Shown here: one piece after another, positions 24,437 through 33,688 of the stretch
Position numbering within the stretch: position 1 is the stretch's first letter
Layout of the letters: each line of letters starts with the position of its first letter
NCBI GenBank assembly: GCA_947624715.1
Contig: CANQLO010000005.1
Coordinates: 1-64,000, forward strand
Direction of reading: 5' to 3'
DNA length: 64,000 nucleotides
Source of the DNA: an uncultured Clostridia bacterium
GTDB taxonomy: Bacteria > Bacillota_A > Clostridia > TANB77 > CAG-508
The notes under the pieces: generated by a model
What the model saw: only the letters and a program-made list of their open reading frames with translations
The model's database searches: none
Told to the model about the DNA's origin: nothing
Translations under genes and position numbers: made by a program

Positions 24437-27266
24437 ATGGAAAATATAGTAATAAAACGGAGCAAAAGAACATAATCTAAAAAATATAGATATAACAATT
24501 CCTAAAGATAAATTAGTTGTAATTACAGGACTTTCTGGTTCTGGAAAATCATCTTTAGCTTTTGATACATTATATGCAGAAGGACAAAGAAGATATGTTG
24601 AAAGTCTTTCTTCATATGCAAGACAATTTTTGGGAATAATGGATAAACCAAATGTAGAACAGATAGATGGGTTATCTCCAGCGATTTCAATAGATCAAAA
24701 AACAACATCCAAAAACCCACGTTCAACAGTAGGAACAGTTACTGAAATATATGATTATTTACGTTTGTTATATGCCAGAATAGGTGTACCATATTGTCCT
24801 AAATGTGGCAAAAAAATTGAAAGACAATCAGTAGATCAAATAGTAGATGATGTATTAAAATTAGAAGAAGGAACTAGAATACAAATTTTAGCTCCAATAA
24901 TCCGTGGAAAAAAAGGTGAGTACAAGAAGCTATTAGAAGATTTTCAAAAAGATGGCTTTGTACGTGCTAGAATTGATGGACAAATAGTAGAACTTTCTGA
25001 TGATATTGACATAGATAGAAAGAAAAAGCATGTTATAGACATAGTAATAGATAGATTAGTAATAAAGGAAGATATAAGACCTAGACTTACAGAATCTATT
25101 GAAATAGCAATGAAATATGCTGATAATTTAGTTAGAGTAGATGTTTCGGGTGGAAATGAAAAAATGTATAGTGGAAACTATGCATGTCCTGATTGCGGAA
25201 TAAGTTTTGAGGAGTTATCTCCAAGAATGTTTTCATTTAATAATCCATTAGGAGCTTGTCCAACTTGTACAGGGATTGGTTATTTAATGAAAATGGATGA
25301 AGACTTAATTATACCTGACAAGAACTTAACTTTATATAATGGTGTAAAAGCTTTTGGTGCAAGCACTATGAAAAAAGGTGAAACAATGGCTAAGATGTAT
25401 TTTGAGGCTATTGGTAAACATTATGGAGTAGATATTAAGGTACCAATAAAAAAATTACCAAGATGGTTCTTAGAAAAGATTCTTTATGGAACAGGTGATG
25501 AGCTTATTGATTTTGAATATACATCTCCATTTGGAACAAGAAAAATGAAATCAGCTTTTGAGGGAGTTCTTCCAACTTTAGAGAGAAGACATAGAGAAAC
25601 TAAATCACAAGGAATGATGCAATTTTATGAATTTTATATGAGTGAAGCAGAGTGTCCAGAGTGTCATGGAGCAAGATTAAAACCAGAAGTTTTGGCAGTA
25701 AGAGTAGGTAGTAAAAATATAAAAGAACTTACAGATATGCCAATTGTTCATATTAAAGAATATATTAATTCCCTAGTTTTAAGTGAAAAAGATGCAATGA
25801 TTGCTGACCAGATTATAAAAGAATTAAATAAAAGATTACAATTTCTTGTTGATGTTGGACTTGATTACTTAACTCTATCAAGAAGTGCAGCTACTTTATC
25901 AGGTGGAGAGTCTCAAAGAATTAGACTAGCAACACAAATTGGCTCTGGGTTAACAGGTGTAATGTATATATTAGATGAACCAAGTATTGGACTTCATCAA
26001 AGGGATAATGACAAGCTAATTGCAACCTTAAAGAAATTAAGAGATTTGGGAAACTCAGTTATAGTTGTAGAACATGACACAGACACAATGTATGCAGCAG
26101 ACCAAGTTATAGATATCGGACCAGGTCCAGGTGTACATGGTGGAGAAGTTATGGCTCAAGGAACTGCAGAAGAAATAAAAGATGTAAAAGATTCAATTAC
26201 TGCACAATATTTAAGTGGTAGAAAACAAATTACAGTACCAAAACATAGAAGAAAATTAACAGGAAAATATTTAGAAATACAAAATGCACAGGAAAATAAC
26301 TTAAAAAATATATCATTAAAGATTCCTCTTGGACAGTTTGTATGTGTTACAGGTGTATCAGGCTCTGGAAAAAGCACATTAGTAAATGAAGTTCTATATA
26401 AAAATATTAATAAAGTTTTGAATAAATCTAATGAAAAGGTAGGAAAGTGCAAAGGAATTAAAGGAATAGAAAACATTGATAAAGTAATAAATATAGATCA
26501 ATCACCAATAGGAAGAACACCAAGGTCAAACCCAGCAACTTATACAGGAGTATTTGATTTTATTAGAGATATTTTTGCAACAACCAATGAAGCTAAAATG
26601 AGAGGATATGAGAAGGGTAGATTTAGCTTTAATGTTGAAGGTGGTAGATGTGAAGCTTGTCATGGAGATGGAATAATTAAAATTGAAATGAACTTTTTAT
26701 CAGATGTTTATGTACCATGTGAAGTATGTAAAGGAAAAAGATATAATAGAGAAACATTGGAAGTTAAATATAAGGGAAAATCTATTGCAGATGTTTTAGA
26801 TATGACAGTAGAAGAAGCTTTAACATTTTTTGAAAACATTCCAAGGATAAAACAAAAAATACAAACATTATATGATGTAGGACTTGGATATATTAAGTTA
26901 GGACAACCATCTACAACTTTATCAGGAGGAGAAGCACAAAGAATTAAGCTTGCAACTGAGCTTTCAAAAAGACCAACAGGAAAGACATTATATATTTTAG
27001 ACGAACCAACTACAGGACTACATATTGATGATGTTCATAGATTAATTGATATACTTCAAAGACTGGCTGATAGTGGTAATACTATATTGGTAATAGAACA
27101 CAACTTAGATTTAATTAAAACTTGTGATTACATTATTGACTTAGGACCAGAAGGTGGAGATAAAGGTGGAGAAATTATAGCTGTTGGTACACCAGAAAAA
27201 GTATGCAAAAATGAAAAAAGCTATACAGGACAATTTTTAAAGCCATATTTGGAAAAGAAAAACTAA
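24437..27266 (+). CDS. uvrA: UvrABC excision nuclease subunit A (with +1 frameshift)
   Basis: Read as 24437-24457 joined to 24459-27266 (942 aa, the usual UvrA length), skipping C24458. The 0 frame gives [16 protein letters not shown]. The +1 frame continues [20 protein letters not shown] and GLSGSGKSS, exactly where other UvrA proteins read RGAR-HNLKNI. Both ATPase modules are complete: Walker [10 protein letters not shown] and GVSGSGKST; signatures LSGGESQRI and LSGGEAQRI; zinc fingers CPKC..., CPDC...CPTC, CEAC...CEVC. It finds DNA lesions and loads UvrB. ATG follows GGGGGA at modest spacing. An alternative internal start at 24630 would lose the first Walker A, so the frameshift must be bridged for function. 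Confidence 0.85.
24458..24458 (+). other. Putative +1 frameshift site (AAA-C-GGA), uvrA
   Basis: ATA AAA CGG AGC in the 0 frame; the protein requires AAA (K), skipped C, GGA (G). The heptamer AAACGGA is the same as in the three pilin genes. Confidence 0.7.
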
Positions 27267-27299
27267 TAAACTGAAAAAATAGTTACTATTAATAATTAC

Positions 27300-27394
27300 A
27301 TAAATATAGTTATTTTCTCAAGCCTTGTTGTCGCTGAGAGACCTAACGGTTGTTGCTTCAGCTACGCGGCATTTTCGAAAATAACTATATTTAT
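27300..27394. repeat. Intergenic palindromic repeat, copy 3
   Basis: ATAAATATAGTTATTTTCTC ... AACCTAACGGTTGTTGC ... GCTACGCGGCATTTTCG ... AAATAACTATATTTAT; sits 33 bases after uvrA. Confidence 0.8.
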
Positions 27395-27453
27395 GATTTT
27401 TTTTTAATTTTATAGTTCAATTCTGATTAAGTTTATTTTTTTTAAAAGTAGAA

Positions 27454-27558
27454 CTATTTGTTTGAATTATTTTGATTTTGATTATTCTTAGAATTGTTGT
27501 TATTATTGCTATTGTTGTTGTTTTGATTATTATTTGACTTTTTTGAATCCTTTGACAT
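27454..27558 (-). CDS. Small Asn-rich protein (34 aa)
   Basis: Begins MSKDSKKSNNNQNNNN and continues as Asn/Gln/Ser/Lys repeats to the stop. The ATG is preceded by a strong TTGGAGGTG site, which argues that this low-complexity frame is translated. No known domain. Small Asn-rich proteins of this kind occur in spore formers, and the product could be a spore component, but this is a guess. Confidence 0.5.
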   Translation of the reverse strand: MSKDSKKSNNNQNNNNSNNNNNSKNNQNQNNSNK

Positions 27559-27729
27559 ATAAAGCACCTCCAATCGTTTTATAATGTAATTGTTCCCTAA
27601 ATATGAAGAAATTATACATTAAATAAAATATCATTAAAACTTGTAAATAAAAATATTTTAGTATATAATTAAAAAAATTTAAAAATTATTGCATCATGAA
27701 GAAAATCTGGAAAGGAATAAAACAACAAT
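27559..27729. other. Intergenic region upstream of the cytidylate-kinase-like gene
   Basis: AT-rich, divergent with respect to the small Asn-rich gene. No clear promoter or structured element recognised beyond a GGAAAGGA ribosome site before 27730. Confidence 0.3.
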
Positions 27730-28434
27730 ATGGAGAATATAAATGAAAAAAACAATGAAAATATAGTAATAGGTGTAGAAGGAATGGTATCTTCGGGAAA
27801 AAGTTCAATGTGTAAAGAATTGATTAAATTAATTCCAAACTCAATTTATATTGATGCAGGATATATTTATAGAGGAATAATTCTAGCAATAATAAAAAAT
27901 AAAATAGATATGGATTCTGCAAAAGGAAATATACTAAGTTTAATGAAACAATTAGATGTAGAATTTAACGTAGAAGATGGAATTACACAAATTTATATTG
28001 AAGGTGAAAAGATAAAGGAAGAAGAAGTAGAAAGTATGCAGAATTCTATGGGAGTCTCAAAAATGGCTAGTATGTCTGATAATGAACCATTATTTGCATT
28101 TGCTAGAAGTATTATAGATAATTATAAACAGAACTTTAATGTTATTTGTTCAGGAAGGGATATGGTTGATATTTATCCAAAAATGAACTGTCATTTATTT
28201 ATTACTGCTTCACTTGAGGCAAGAGTAAAAAGAAGATTTAACCAATATAATGGAAAATACACAGAAGAAGAAATACGAAAATGTATTGAAGAAAGAGATG
28301 CTTTACATGAAAAAACAGGATTTAACAAATTTTGTAATTATACAGTTAAAGTAGATTTAACAGAATGTAATTCAGCAAAAGAATCAGCAGAAAAAGTTCT
28401 TAGTATTTTAAAAGAAAAACAAATACTTAAATAG
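27730..28434 (+). CDS. Cytidylate-kinase-like protein
   Basis: 234 aa. P-loop GVEGMVSSGKSS, IDAGYIYRG (the monophosphate-binding position of Cmk is DTGAxYR), ICSGRDMVDIYP (Cmk: EGRDIGT.VFP), and the lid RVKRRFNQYNGK...EERDALHEKTGF. Thus it belongs to the cytidylate kinase family but is divergent. The orthodox enzyme is the Cmk-PlsC fusion at 34531. The substrate may differ from CMP. ATG follows GGAAAGGA. Next gene (murD) starts 47 bases on. Confidence 0.7.
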   Translation: MENINEKNNENIVIGVEGMVSSGKSSMCKELIKLIPNSIYIDAGYIYRGIILAIIKNKIDMDSAKGNILSLMKQLDVEFNVEDGITQIYIEGEKIKEEEVESMQNSMGVSKMASMSDNEPLFAFARSIIDNYKQNFNVICSGRDMVDIYPKMNCHLFITASLEARVKRRFNQYNGKYTEEEIRKCIEERDALHEKTGFNKFCNYTVKVDLTECNSAKESAEKVLSILKEKQILK

Positions 28435-28481
28435 ATTTTAGAAAGGAGACTTAGTCTATAAGACTAATATAAGCATATAAA

Positions 28482-29891
28482 ATGGACAATTATAAAAATG
28501 AAAAATTAGAAAATTTTAATAAAACAATTTCTAATAAAAAAGTAGCAATAATAGGACTTGGAACTAGTAATATTCCACTTATCGACTATTTTTATGATTT
28601 GGGTTGTAGTATTTCAGCATTTGATACAAGAGAAGAAGAAAAAATAGACAATGATATTCTAAAAAAGATAAAAAATAAAAATGTTAAATGCTATTTTGGT
28701 GAAAATAGTTTAAAAAATCTAATTGGATTTGACTATATATTTCGCTCACCAAGTTGTATGCCTTGGACAGAAGAATTACAAAGAGAAGTAAAAAGAGGAG
28801 CTATACTTACATCTGAAATTGAACAAGTTCTAAATTTAAGTCCAAGCCACATTGTTGGAATAACTGGAAGTGATGGTAAAACAACCACAACAACATTAAT
28901 ATACAAGTTGCTACAATCAGCAGGATATAGATGTTTTCTAGGAGGAAATATTGGAACGCCACTTTTTACACAAATTAAAGATATGAGACCAGATGACTAT
29001 GTTGTTTTGGAATTAAGTAGTTTTCAGTTAATTGGAATGAAAGTAAGTCCAGAAATTGCTGTAGTTACTAATGTAACTCCTAATCATTTAAATGTACATA
29101 AAGATTATCAAGAATATATTGATAGCAAAAAAAATATTTATTTGCATCAAAATGAAAATGGAATATTAGTTATAAATAAAGACAATGATATAACAAAAGA
29201 TTTTTATAAAGACGCACCAGGAAGAGTTAGATATTTTAGTCATAAAGAAATGCTTGATAATGGAGTTATATTTGATGAAAAAGATAAAATTATAAAAGTA
29301 TGTGAAGATGGAATTAGAAAACATATATTAAAACAAAAAGATATGTTACTTAAAGGAGAACATAATTGCGAAAATGTATGTGCAGCTATATCAGCAACAC
29401 TAGATCTTATAAGAGTAGATGATATTGTTGAAACTATAAAAAAATTCTCTGGAGTAGAACATAGATTAGAGTTTGTAAGGGAGATAAATGGAGTTAAATG
29501 GTATAATGATTCTATTGGAACAAGTCCAACAAGAACAATAGCAGGACTCAATTCTTTTAATGAAAAAATAGTTTTAATTGCAGGTGGCTATGATAAACAT
29601 TTAGATTATACTCCAATAGGAAAACCTATAGTTGATAATGTTTCTAAGTTGATACTTATGGGAGCTACTGCAGATAAAATATGCACAGCGGTTGAAAATG
29701 AATTAAAGCTAGAACAAAAGAGTATGCCAATTTACAAATGTGAAAGCTTGAAGGAAGTTATAAGCAAAGCAAAAGAAGTAGCGGTAAAAGGAGAAGTAGT
29801 TTTATTTTCTCCAGCCAGTGCAAGTTTTGATCTATTTAAAAATTTTGAAGAAAGAGGAAATAAATTCAAAGAAATAGTAAATTCATTATAG
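28482..29891 (+). CDS. murD: UDP-N-acetylmuramoylalanine--D-glutamate ligase
   Basis: 469 aa. Adds D-Glu to UDP-MurNAc-L-Ala in the cytosolic phase of peptidoglycan synthesis. An N-terminal Rossmann domain (VAIIGLGTSNIPLIDY) is followed by the ATP loop GITGSDGKTTTTT, ELSSFQL, NVTPNHLNVH, and the C-terminal domain blocks VKWYNDSIGTSPTRT, LIAGGYDKHLDY and LFSPASASFDLFKNFEERG. All are standard MurD positions. The start is less certain: ATG 28482 has a purine-rich GAAAGGAG about 35 bases upstream and no closer strong site. Confidence 0.93.
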   Translation: MDNYKNEKLENFNKTISNKKVAIIGLGTSNIPLIDYFYDLGCSISAFDTREEEKIDNDILKKIKNKNVKCYFGENSLKNLIGFDYIFRSPSCMPWTEELQREVKRGAILTSEIEQVLNLSPSHIVGITGSDGKTTTTTLIYKLLQSAGYRCFLGGNIGTPLFTQIKDMRPDDYVVLELSSFQLIGMKVSPEIAVVTNVTPNHLNVHKDYQEYIDSKKNIYLHQNENGILVINKDNDITKDFYKDAPGRVRYFSHKEMLDNGVIFDEKDKIIKVCEDGIRKHILKQKDMLLKGEHNCENVCAAISATLDLIRVDDIVETIKKFSGVEHRLEFVREINGVKWYNDSIGTSPTRTIAGLNSFNEKIVLIAGGYDKHLDYTPIGKPIVDNVSKLILMGATADKICTAVENELKLEQKSMPIYKCESLKEVISKAKEVAVKGEVVLFSPASASFDLFKNFEERGNKFKEIVNSL

Positions 29892-29957
29892 AAATTATTG
29901 AATTTTATGTCACTTAAAAGGTGTATCAAAAATTATGTGGTGGTAACAAATAGATGT

Positions 29958-29983
29958 CTCCTGTCATAATATTATGACAGGAG
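29958..29983 (+). promoter_or_regulatory. 26-base perfect palindrome over the ribosome site
   Basis: Arms CTCCTGTCATAAT and ATTATGACAGGAG with no spacer. The right arm contains AGGAG, the ribosome site for the ATG at 29991. As RNA it can hide the site; as DNA it is a symmetric operator. Confidence 0.7.
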
Positions 29984-29990
29984 GTATTTT

Positions 29991-30866
29991 ATGATTTATG
30001 ATGATTATTTTAAAAATATAATTGGTGGAAATATTAATTCTCCAGAATATTATGTTTCTACATATGAAAATAAAACCTATGAACCAAGACAAGTTAATAC
30101 ATTGCCTGGTTATAGTTATTCAAGTACTAATGATGATTTTGAAGATGACAAAATTTTAGAATTATATCCTGATATCTATAGAGTAGTATCACCAATGGTA
30201 GATAAGCTTTTAGATGGAAAAGATACAAATAATATCAGTGAAAGTATGTTAGTAAATTGGACAGTAGAAATCTATGATGCATTAGAAACTGATGAAGTTG
30301 TTAGCAAAAGCACGTTAAATAATAATGGAAATGTACTAAATACAAATAATCCAAATTCAGTAACTACAAATAAATTAAATTCATATGCAAACCAAAATAC
30401 AACTACAAATTTGAATCAAAGAACAAATAATAGTCTAAATAATAATTTAAGAAATAATCAAAACTTAAATAGTAATTCATTAAATAATCAAAGTGGAACA
30501 TACGAAAGTGAAACAACTAGTGCTAAGAACATTGTTAAAAATAATATAACTGATTCAAGAAATGTAAATAATAGTGATACAGTGTTGACAAATACAGAAC
30601 CTAAGGTCGTTGATGTTGTTTCAAGATATAGAAATTATAGAAATCCAATTTTAAGAGATTTAATTAGAATATTAATATTGAATAGGATTTATGGAAATAA
30701 TAGACCAACAAGACCAAACCTAGGCCCAAGACCAAGACCATATCAAGATTTTAGACCAACATTTTCACCTATTCCAAACTATAACGAAGTAAATACAGAA
30801 GTTTTTAAACCATATACGAATTATTCAAAAACATATTTTGATACACCTTACCCAGAAGAAGGATAA
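29991..30866 (+). CDS. Uncharacterised Asn-rich protein
   Basis: 291 aa, unknown. Residues 1-95 look folded (YDDYFKNIIGG, ILELYPDIYRVVSPMVDKLL, WTVEIYDALETDE). Residues 105-185 are a low-complexity Asn/Ser/Thr linker. The C-terminal part has NPILRDLIRILILNRIYGNN, then a Pro/Arg segment (RPTRPNLGPRPRPYQD). The folded and low-complexity layout recalls spore-surface or assembly proteins of Clostridia, but no family is recognised. The palindrome at 29958 likely governs expression. Confidence 0.6.
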   Translation: MIYDDYFKNIIGGNINSPEYYVSTYENKTYEPRQVNTLPGYSYSSTNDDFEDDKILELYPDIYRVVSPMVDKLLDGKDTNNISESMLVNWTVEIYDALETDEVVSKSTLNNNGNVLNTNNPNSVTTNKLNSYANQNTTTNLNQRTNNSLNNNLRNNQNLNSNSLNNQSGTYESETTSAKNIVKNNITDSRNVNNSDTVLTNTEPKVVDVVSRYRNYRNPILRDLIRILILNRIYGNNRPTRPNLGPRPRPYQDFRPTFSPIPNYNEVNTEVFKPYTNYSKTYFDTPYPEEG

Positions 30867-30882
30867 TGTTTATTCCTTTTAA

Positions 30883-30928
30883 AATCGTACGTCATATTTT
30901 GTCGAAATTTGACATACGATTTTTGTTG
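30883..30928 (+). terminator. Terminator
   Basis: AAATCGTACGTCA pairs with TGACATACGATTT (one mismatch), with a T-rich tail. Confidence 0.65.
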
Positions 30929-30977
30929 TTTTTTAAAAAATTTTATTGTATAATATTTATACAAGGAGAATATACAA

Positions 30978-32255
30978 ATGAAATTAACAGAAGAAAAACA
31001 CAGGAATATATGTAAAACAAACATGAAATTGTATCCAATCTATATGATGTTTGGATATGATTTATTATTCTTTTATGGAATAAAGGTATTTTATTTAAGT
31101 GAAATTAAGCAAATAGCTAATGCACAAATAATGCTCTCATCAATGTTTTATGCTATATTTACAATATTTATGCAGTTTCCTTCAAGCGTTTTGGTTAGCA
31201 AAATTGGAAGAAGGAATACAATGATTTTAGGAAATATTATAAATATTTTTGGAATTATACTATTTATAACACTAAAATCATTTGCTGGATTAGTATTAGC
31301 TCAATTATTTTCTGCAATAGCATTTGCTTTTAAATCAATTTCAGAATCAAATTTACTTACTATATCTATACCAGAATCAAAAAAATCAAACGAAATATTT
31401 ACATCAATAGATAAAAAGGGATATTCTCGATATTGTGTTTTAAATGCAGCAACAACTGTTTTAGCAGGTATTTTATTTCATGTTAATGGTTACCTACCAA
31501 TGCTTTGTTGTTTAATATTTGCAATTATTGCAACTATTTTATCTTTTAATTTTGGAGAATTAGAAGATGTAAAGAAAAAGGGTGTAACATTAAAAGACTA
31601 TATTAAAGAATTAAAACAAGGATATAAATTTACTATTAATTCAAAAAGATTACGTGCACTTTTGATTACAGTAGGTTCGATATGGGGTATAATAGCTTTA
31701 GTTGACACATATCAATTAGCTTTATTACAAGATATTGGAGCATCATCTATTCAGGTTGGATTAGTATTTGCTTTTTATGAAATTGCTAAGGCAGTATCAT
31801 CTCAAAGAGCACCTGGCTTTAATGAAAGATTCAAAAATAGATCTCTTACAAATATATTAGCTGGATTTGCATTTTGCTTAATTTTATGTGGTGCTGTTGC
31901 AATTTTAAATCTAACATTTGCATTTAAATTGTTTTTAATAATATTATTTATTGTAATTATGGGAATAATGAATGGAACATCTCAGATATTAGCAAAAAAA
32001 TATTTAAATAGCTTTACAAATTCAAAAATATTAACATGTATATATTCTGCAAAAGCTATAACTGATAATGTATGCAAAGTAATTATTACAGGAATAGGTT
32101 CATTCATATTAACAGTTGCAAATATTAATTTTGGTACAATGATTGCCGGAATTCTTGTTATAATTATAACATTCTTTCTATCGATGTATATGAACGGAAG
32201 AGTCGGACTTGATCCAGATGAATATACACAAAAAGATATTTATATAAAAAAATAA
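30978..32255 (+). CDS. Major facilitator superfamily transporter
   Basis: 425 aa with about 12 membrane segments. The loop SKIGRRNTMILGN between helices 2 and 3 is the MFS signature (G-x-x-x-D/G-R-R-x). A cytoplasmic middle loop (LEDVKKKGVTLKDYIKELKQG) separates two six-helix halves. Substrate not predictable; drug or sugar efflux is common in this branch. ATG after CAAGGAG. Confidence 0.85.
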   Translation: MKLTEEKHRNICKTNMKLYPIYMMFGYDLLFFYGIKVFYLSEIKQIANAQIMLSSMFYAIFTIFMQFPSSVLVSKIGRRNTMILGNIINIFGIILFITLKSFAGLVLAQLFSAIAFAFKSISESNLLTISIPESKKSNEIFTSIDKKGYSRYCVLNAATTVLAGILFHVNGYLPMLCCLIFAIIATILSFNFGELEDVKKKGVTLKDYIKELKQGYKFTINSKRLRALLITVGSIWGIIALVDTYQLALLQDIGASSIQVGLVFAFYEIAKAVSSQRAPGFNERFKNRSLTNILAGFAFCLILCGAVAILNLTFAFKLFLIILFIVIMGIMNGTSQILAKKYLNSFTNSKILTCIYSAKAITDNVCKVIITGIGSFILTVANINFGTMIAGILVIIITFFLSMYMNGRVGLDPDEYTQKDIYIKK

Positions 32256-32280
32256 AAAATTTTACGTTTAAAATTTTTGT

Positions 32281-32338
32281 TACTATTCAACGCCTAAATA
32301 TCATTTGCATGAATATTAGCGGTGAATAGTATTTTTTT
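32281..32338 (+). terminator. Terminator
   Basis: ACTATTCAACGC... pairs with ...AGCGGTGAATAGT, then a T-run. Confidence 0.7.
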
Positions 32339-32351
32339 ATTTATTTAAACA

Positions 32352-32380
32352 TTGCAAAAAATGAGTAAATAAGGTATAAT
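32352..32380 (+). promoter_or_regulatory. Promoter of the GT2 / kinase operon
   Basis: TTGCAA (32352-32357), 17 bases, TATAAT (32375-32380). Confidence 0.6.
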
Positions 32381-32419
32381 ATTATTGTTTACATATGTTA
32401 TATTAAAAGGAGAATACAA

Positions 32420-33685
32420 ATGCAATATTTATATTATGTTCAACAAGCATTAATATGGATAATATCAATATATTGGGTATATCAGCTTGTAATAAGTTTA
32501 TGCTCATTTATAAAATTAAAAGATAAGCCAAAAGTAGTAGATAAGAATCATAAATTTTTAGCAATAATACCAGCACATAATGAAGAAAGTGTAATTAGTA
32601 GTTTGATAGAAAGTTTGAAAAAGCAAAAGTATCCTAAAAAATTGTATGATATATATGTGATTGCAGATAATTGTACTGATGATACAGAAAAAATATCAAA
32701 AGAATGTGGAGCTAAAGTTTTTGTTAGAAATGAGAAAGATAAAACTAAACAGACAAAAGGTTTTGCTTTACAAGTATTCTTAAATGAACTACTTTCTGAT
32801 AAAAAAATGGACTATGATGCTTTCTGCGTTTTTGATGCAGATAATATAGTTGATGAAAATTTTTTATCAGCTATGAATAACCATTTATGCCAAGGAGAAG
32901 ATGTAGTTCAAGGATATAGAGATATCAAAAATCCAACTGATAGTTGGATATCAGCAGGATATGCAATTTTTTATTGGATGATGAATAGATTTTATCATTT
33001 AGCAAGATATAATGCGGGATTATCACCTTTAATTAATGGAACTGGATTTATGGTAAAATTTGATACTATAAGAGCTACAGGCTGGAATACTAATACGCTA
33101 ACAGAAGATATCGAGTTTTCATTAAAGAGGATTATACAAGGTCAAAAGCTTGGATGGGCAACAGATGCTATTGTATATGATGAGCAACCCGTAAAATTTA
33201 AACCATCATGGTCACAAAGATCAAGATGGACAATAGGACATTTACAATGTTTACAAGAATATACAGGTGATTTAGCAAAAGCTGCAATAAAAAATAAAAC
33301 TTTAATGAATTTTGATGGACTTTTATATATAGTAGGAACTGCACCAATGTTTGTAATAACAATTTTACTATTGCTATCAAATGCAGTAATATATTTGTTC
33401 AAAGAAATGACAACAATGGAATTTATAATGAATATTTTAAGATATGTTATTCCAACATTCTTATTACCAATATTTACAGCTATTATTATAATGATAATTG
33501 ATAAAAAGCCTATAAAGAAAATGTGGAAAGGCTTAATCATGTATCCAGTATTTTTAGGCTCATGGCTTGTTATTAACTTTAAATGTTTATTTAAAAGAGA
33601 TACAACATGGGAAAAGATAGAACATGTAAGAAATGTAAAAATTGATAATTTATCAGAGAAAGAAAAGGTTGTGAAAGGAAAATAA
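32420..33685 (+). CDS. Processive family 2 glycosyltransferase
   Basis: 421 aa. One N-terminal membrane helix, a GT-A domain with IIPAHNEE, DNCTDDT and FDADNIVDENF (DxD), then TEDIEF and QRSRWTIGH. The Q-x-x-R-W motif is typical of processive GT2 enzymes (hyaluronan and cellulose synthase, poly-GlcNAc synthase IcaA type). Two to three membrane helices close the protein. Expected to polymerise and extrude a beta-linked surface glycan from UDP-sugars. The following gene starts 3 bases after it. Confidence 0.88.
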   Translation: MQYLYYVQQALIWIISIYWVYQLVISLCSFIKLKDKPKVVDKNHKFLAIIPAHNEESVISSLIESLKKQKYPKKLYDIYVIADNCTDDTEKISKECGAKVFVRNEKDKTKQTKGFALQVFLNELLSDKKMDYDAFCVFDADNIVDENFLSAMNNHLCQGEDVVQGYRDIKNPTDSWISAGYAIFYWMMNRFYHLARYNAGLSPLINGTGFMVKFDTIRATGWNTNTLTEDIEFSLKRIIQGQKLGWATDAIVYDEQPVKFKPSWSQRSRWTIGHLQCLQEYTGDLAKAAIKNKTLMNFDGLLYIVGTAPMFVITILLLLSNAVIYLFKEMTTMEFIMNILRYVIPTFLLPIFTAIIIMIIDKKPIKKMWKGLIMYPVFLGSWLVINFKCLFKRDTTWEKIEHVRNVKIDNLSEKEKVVKGK

Positions 33686-33688
33686 AAG

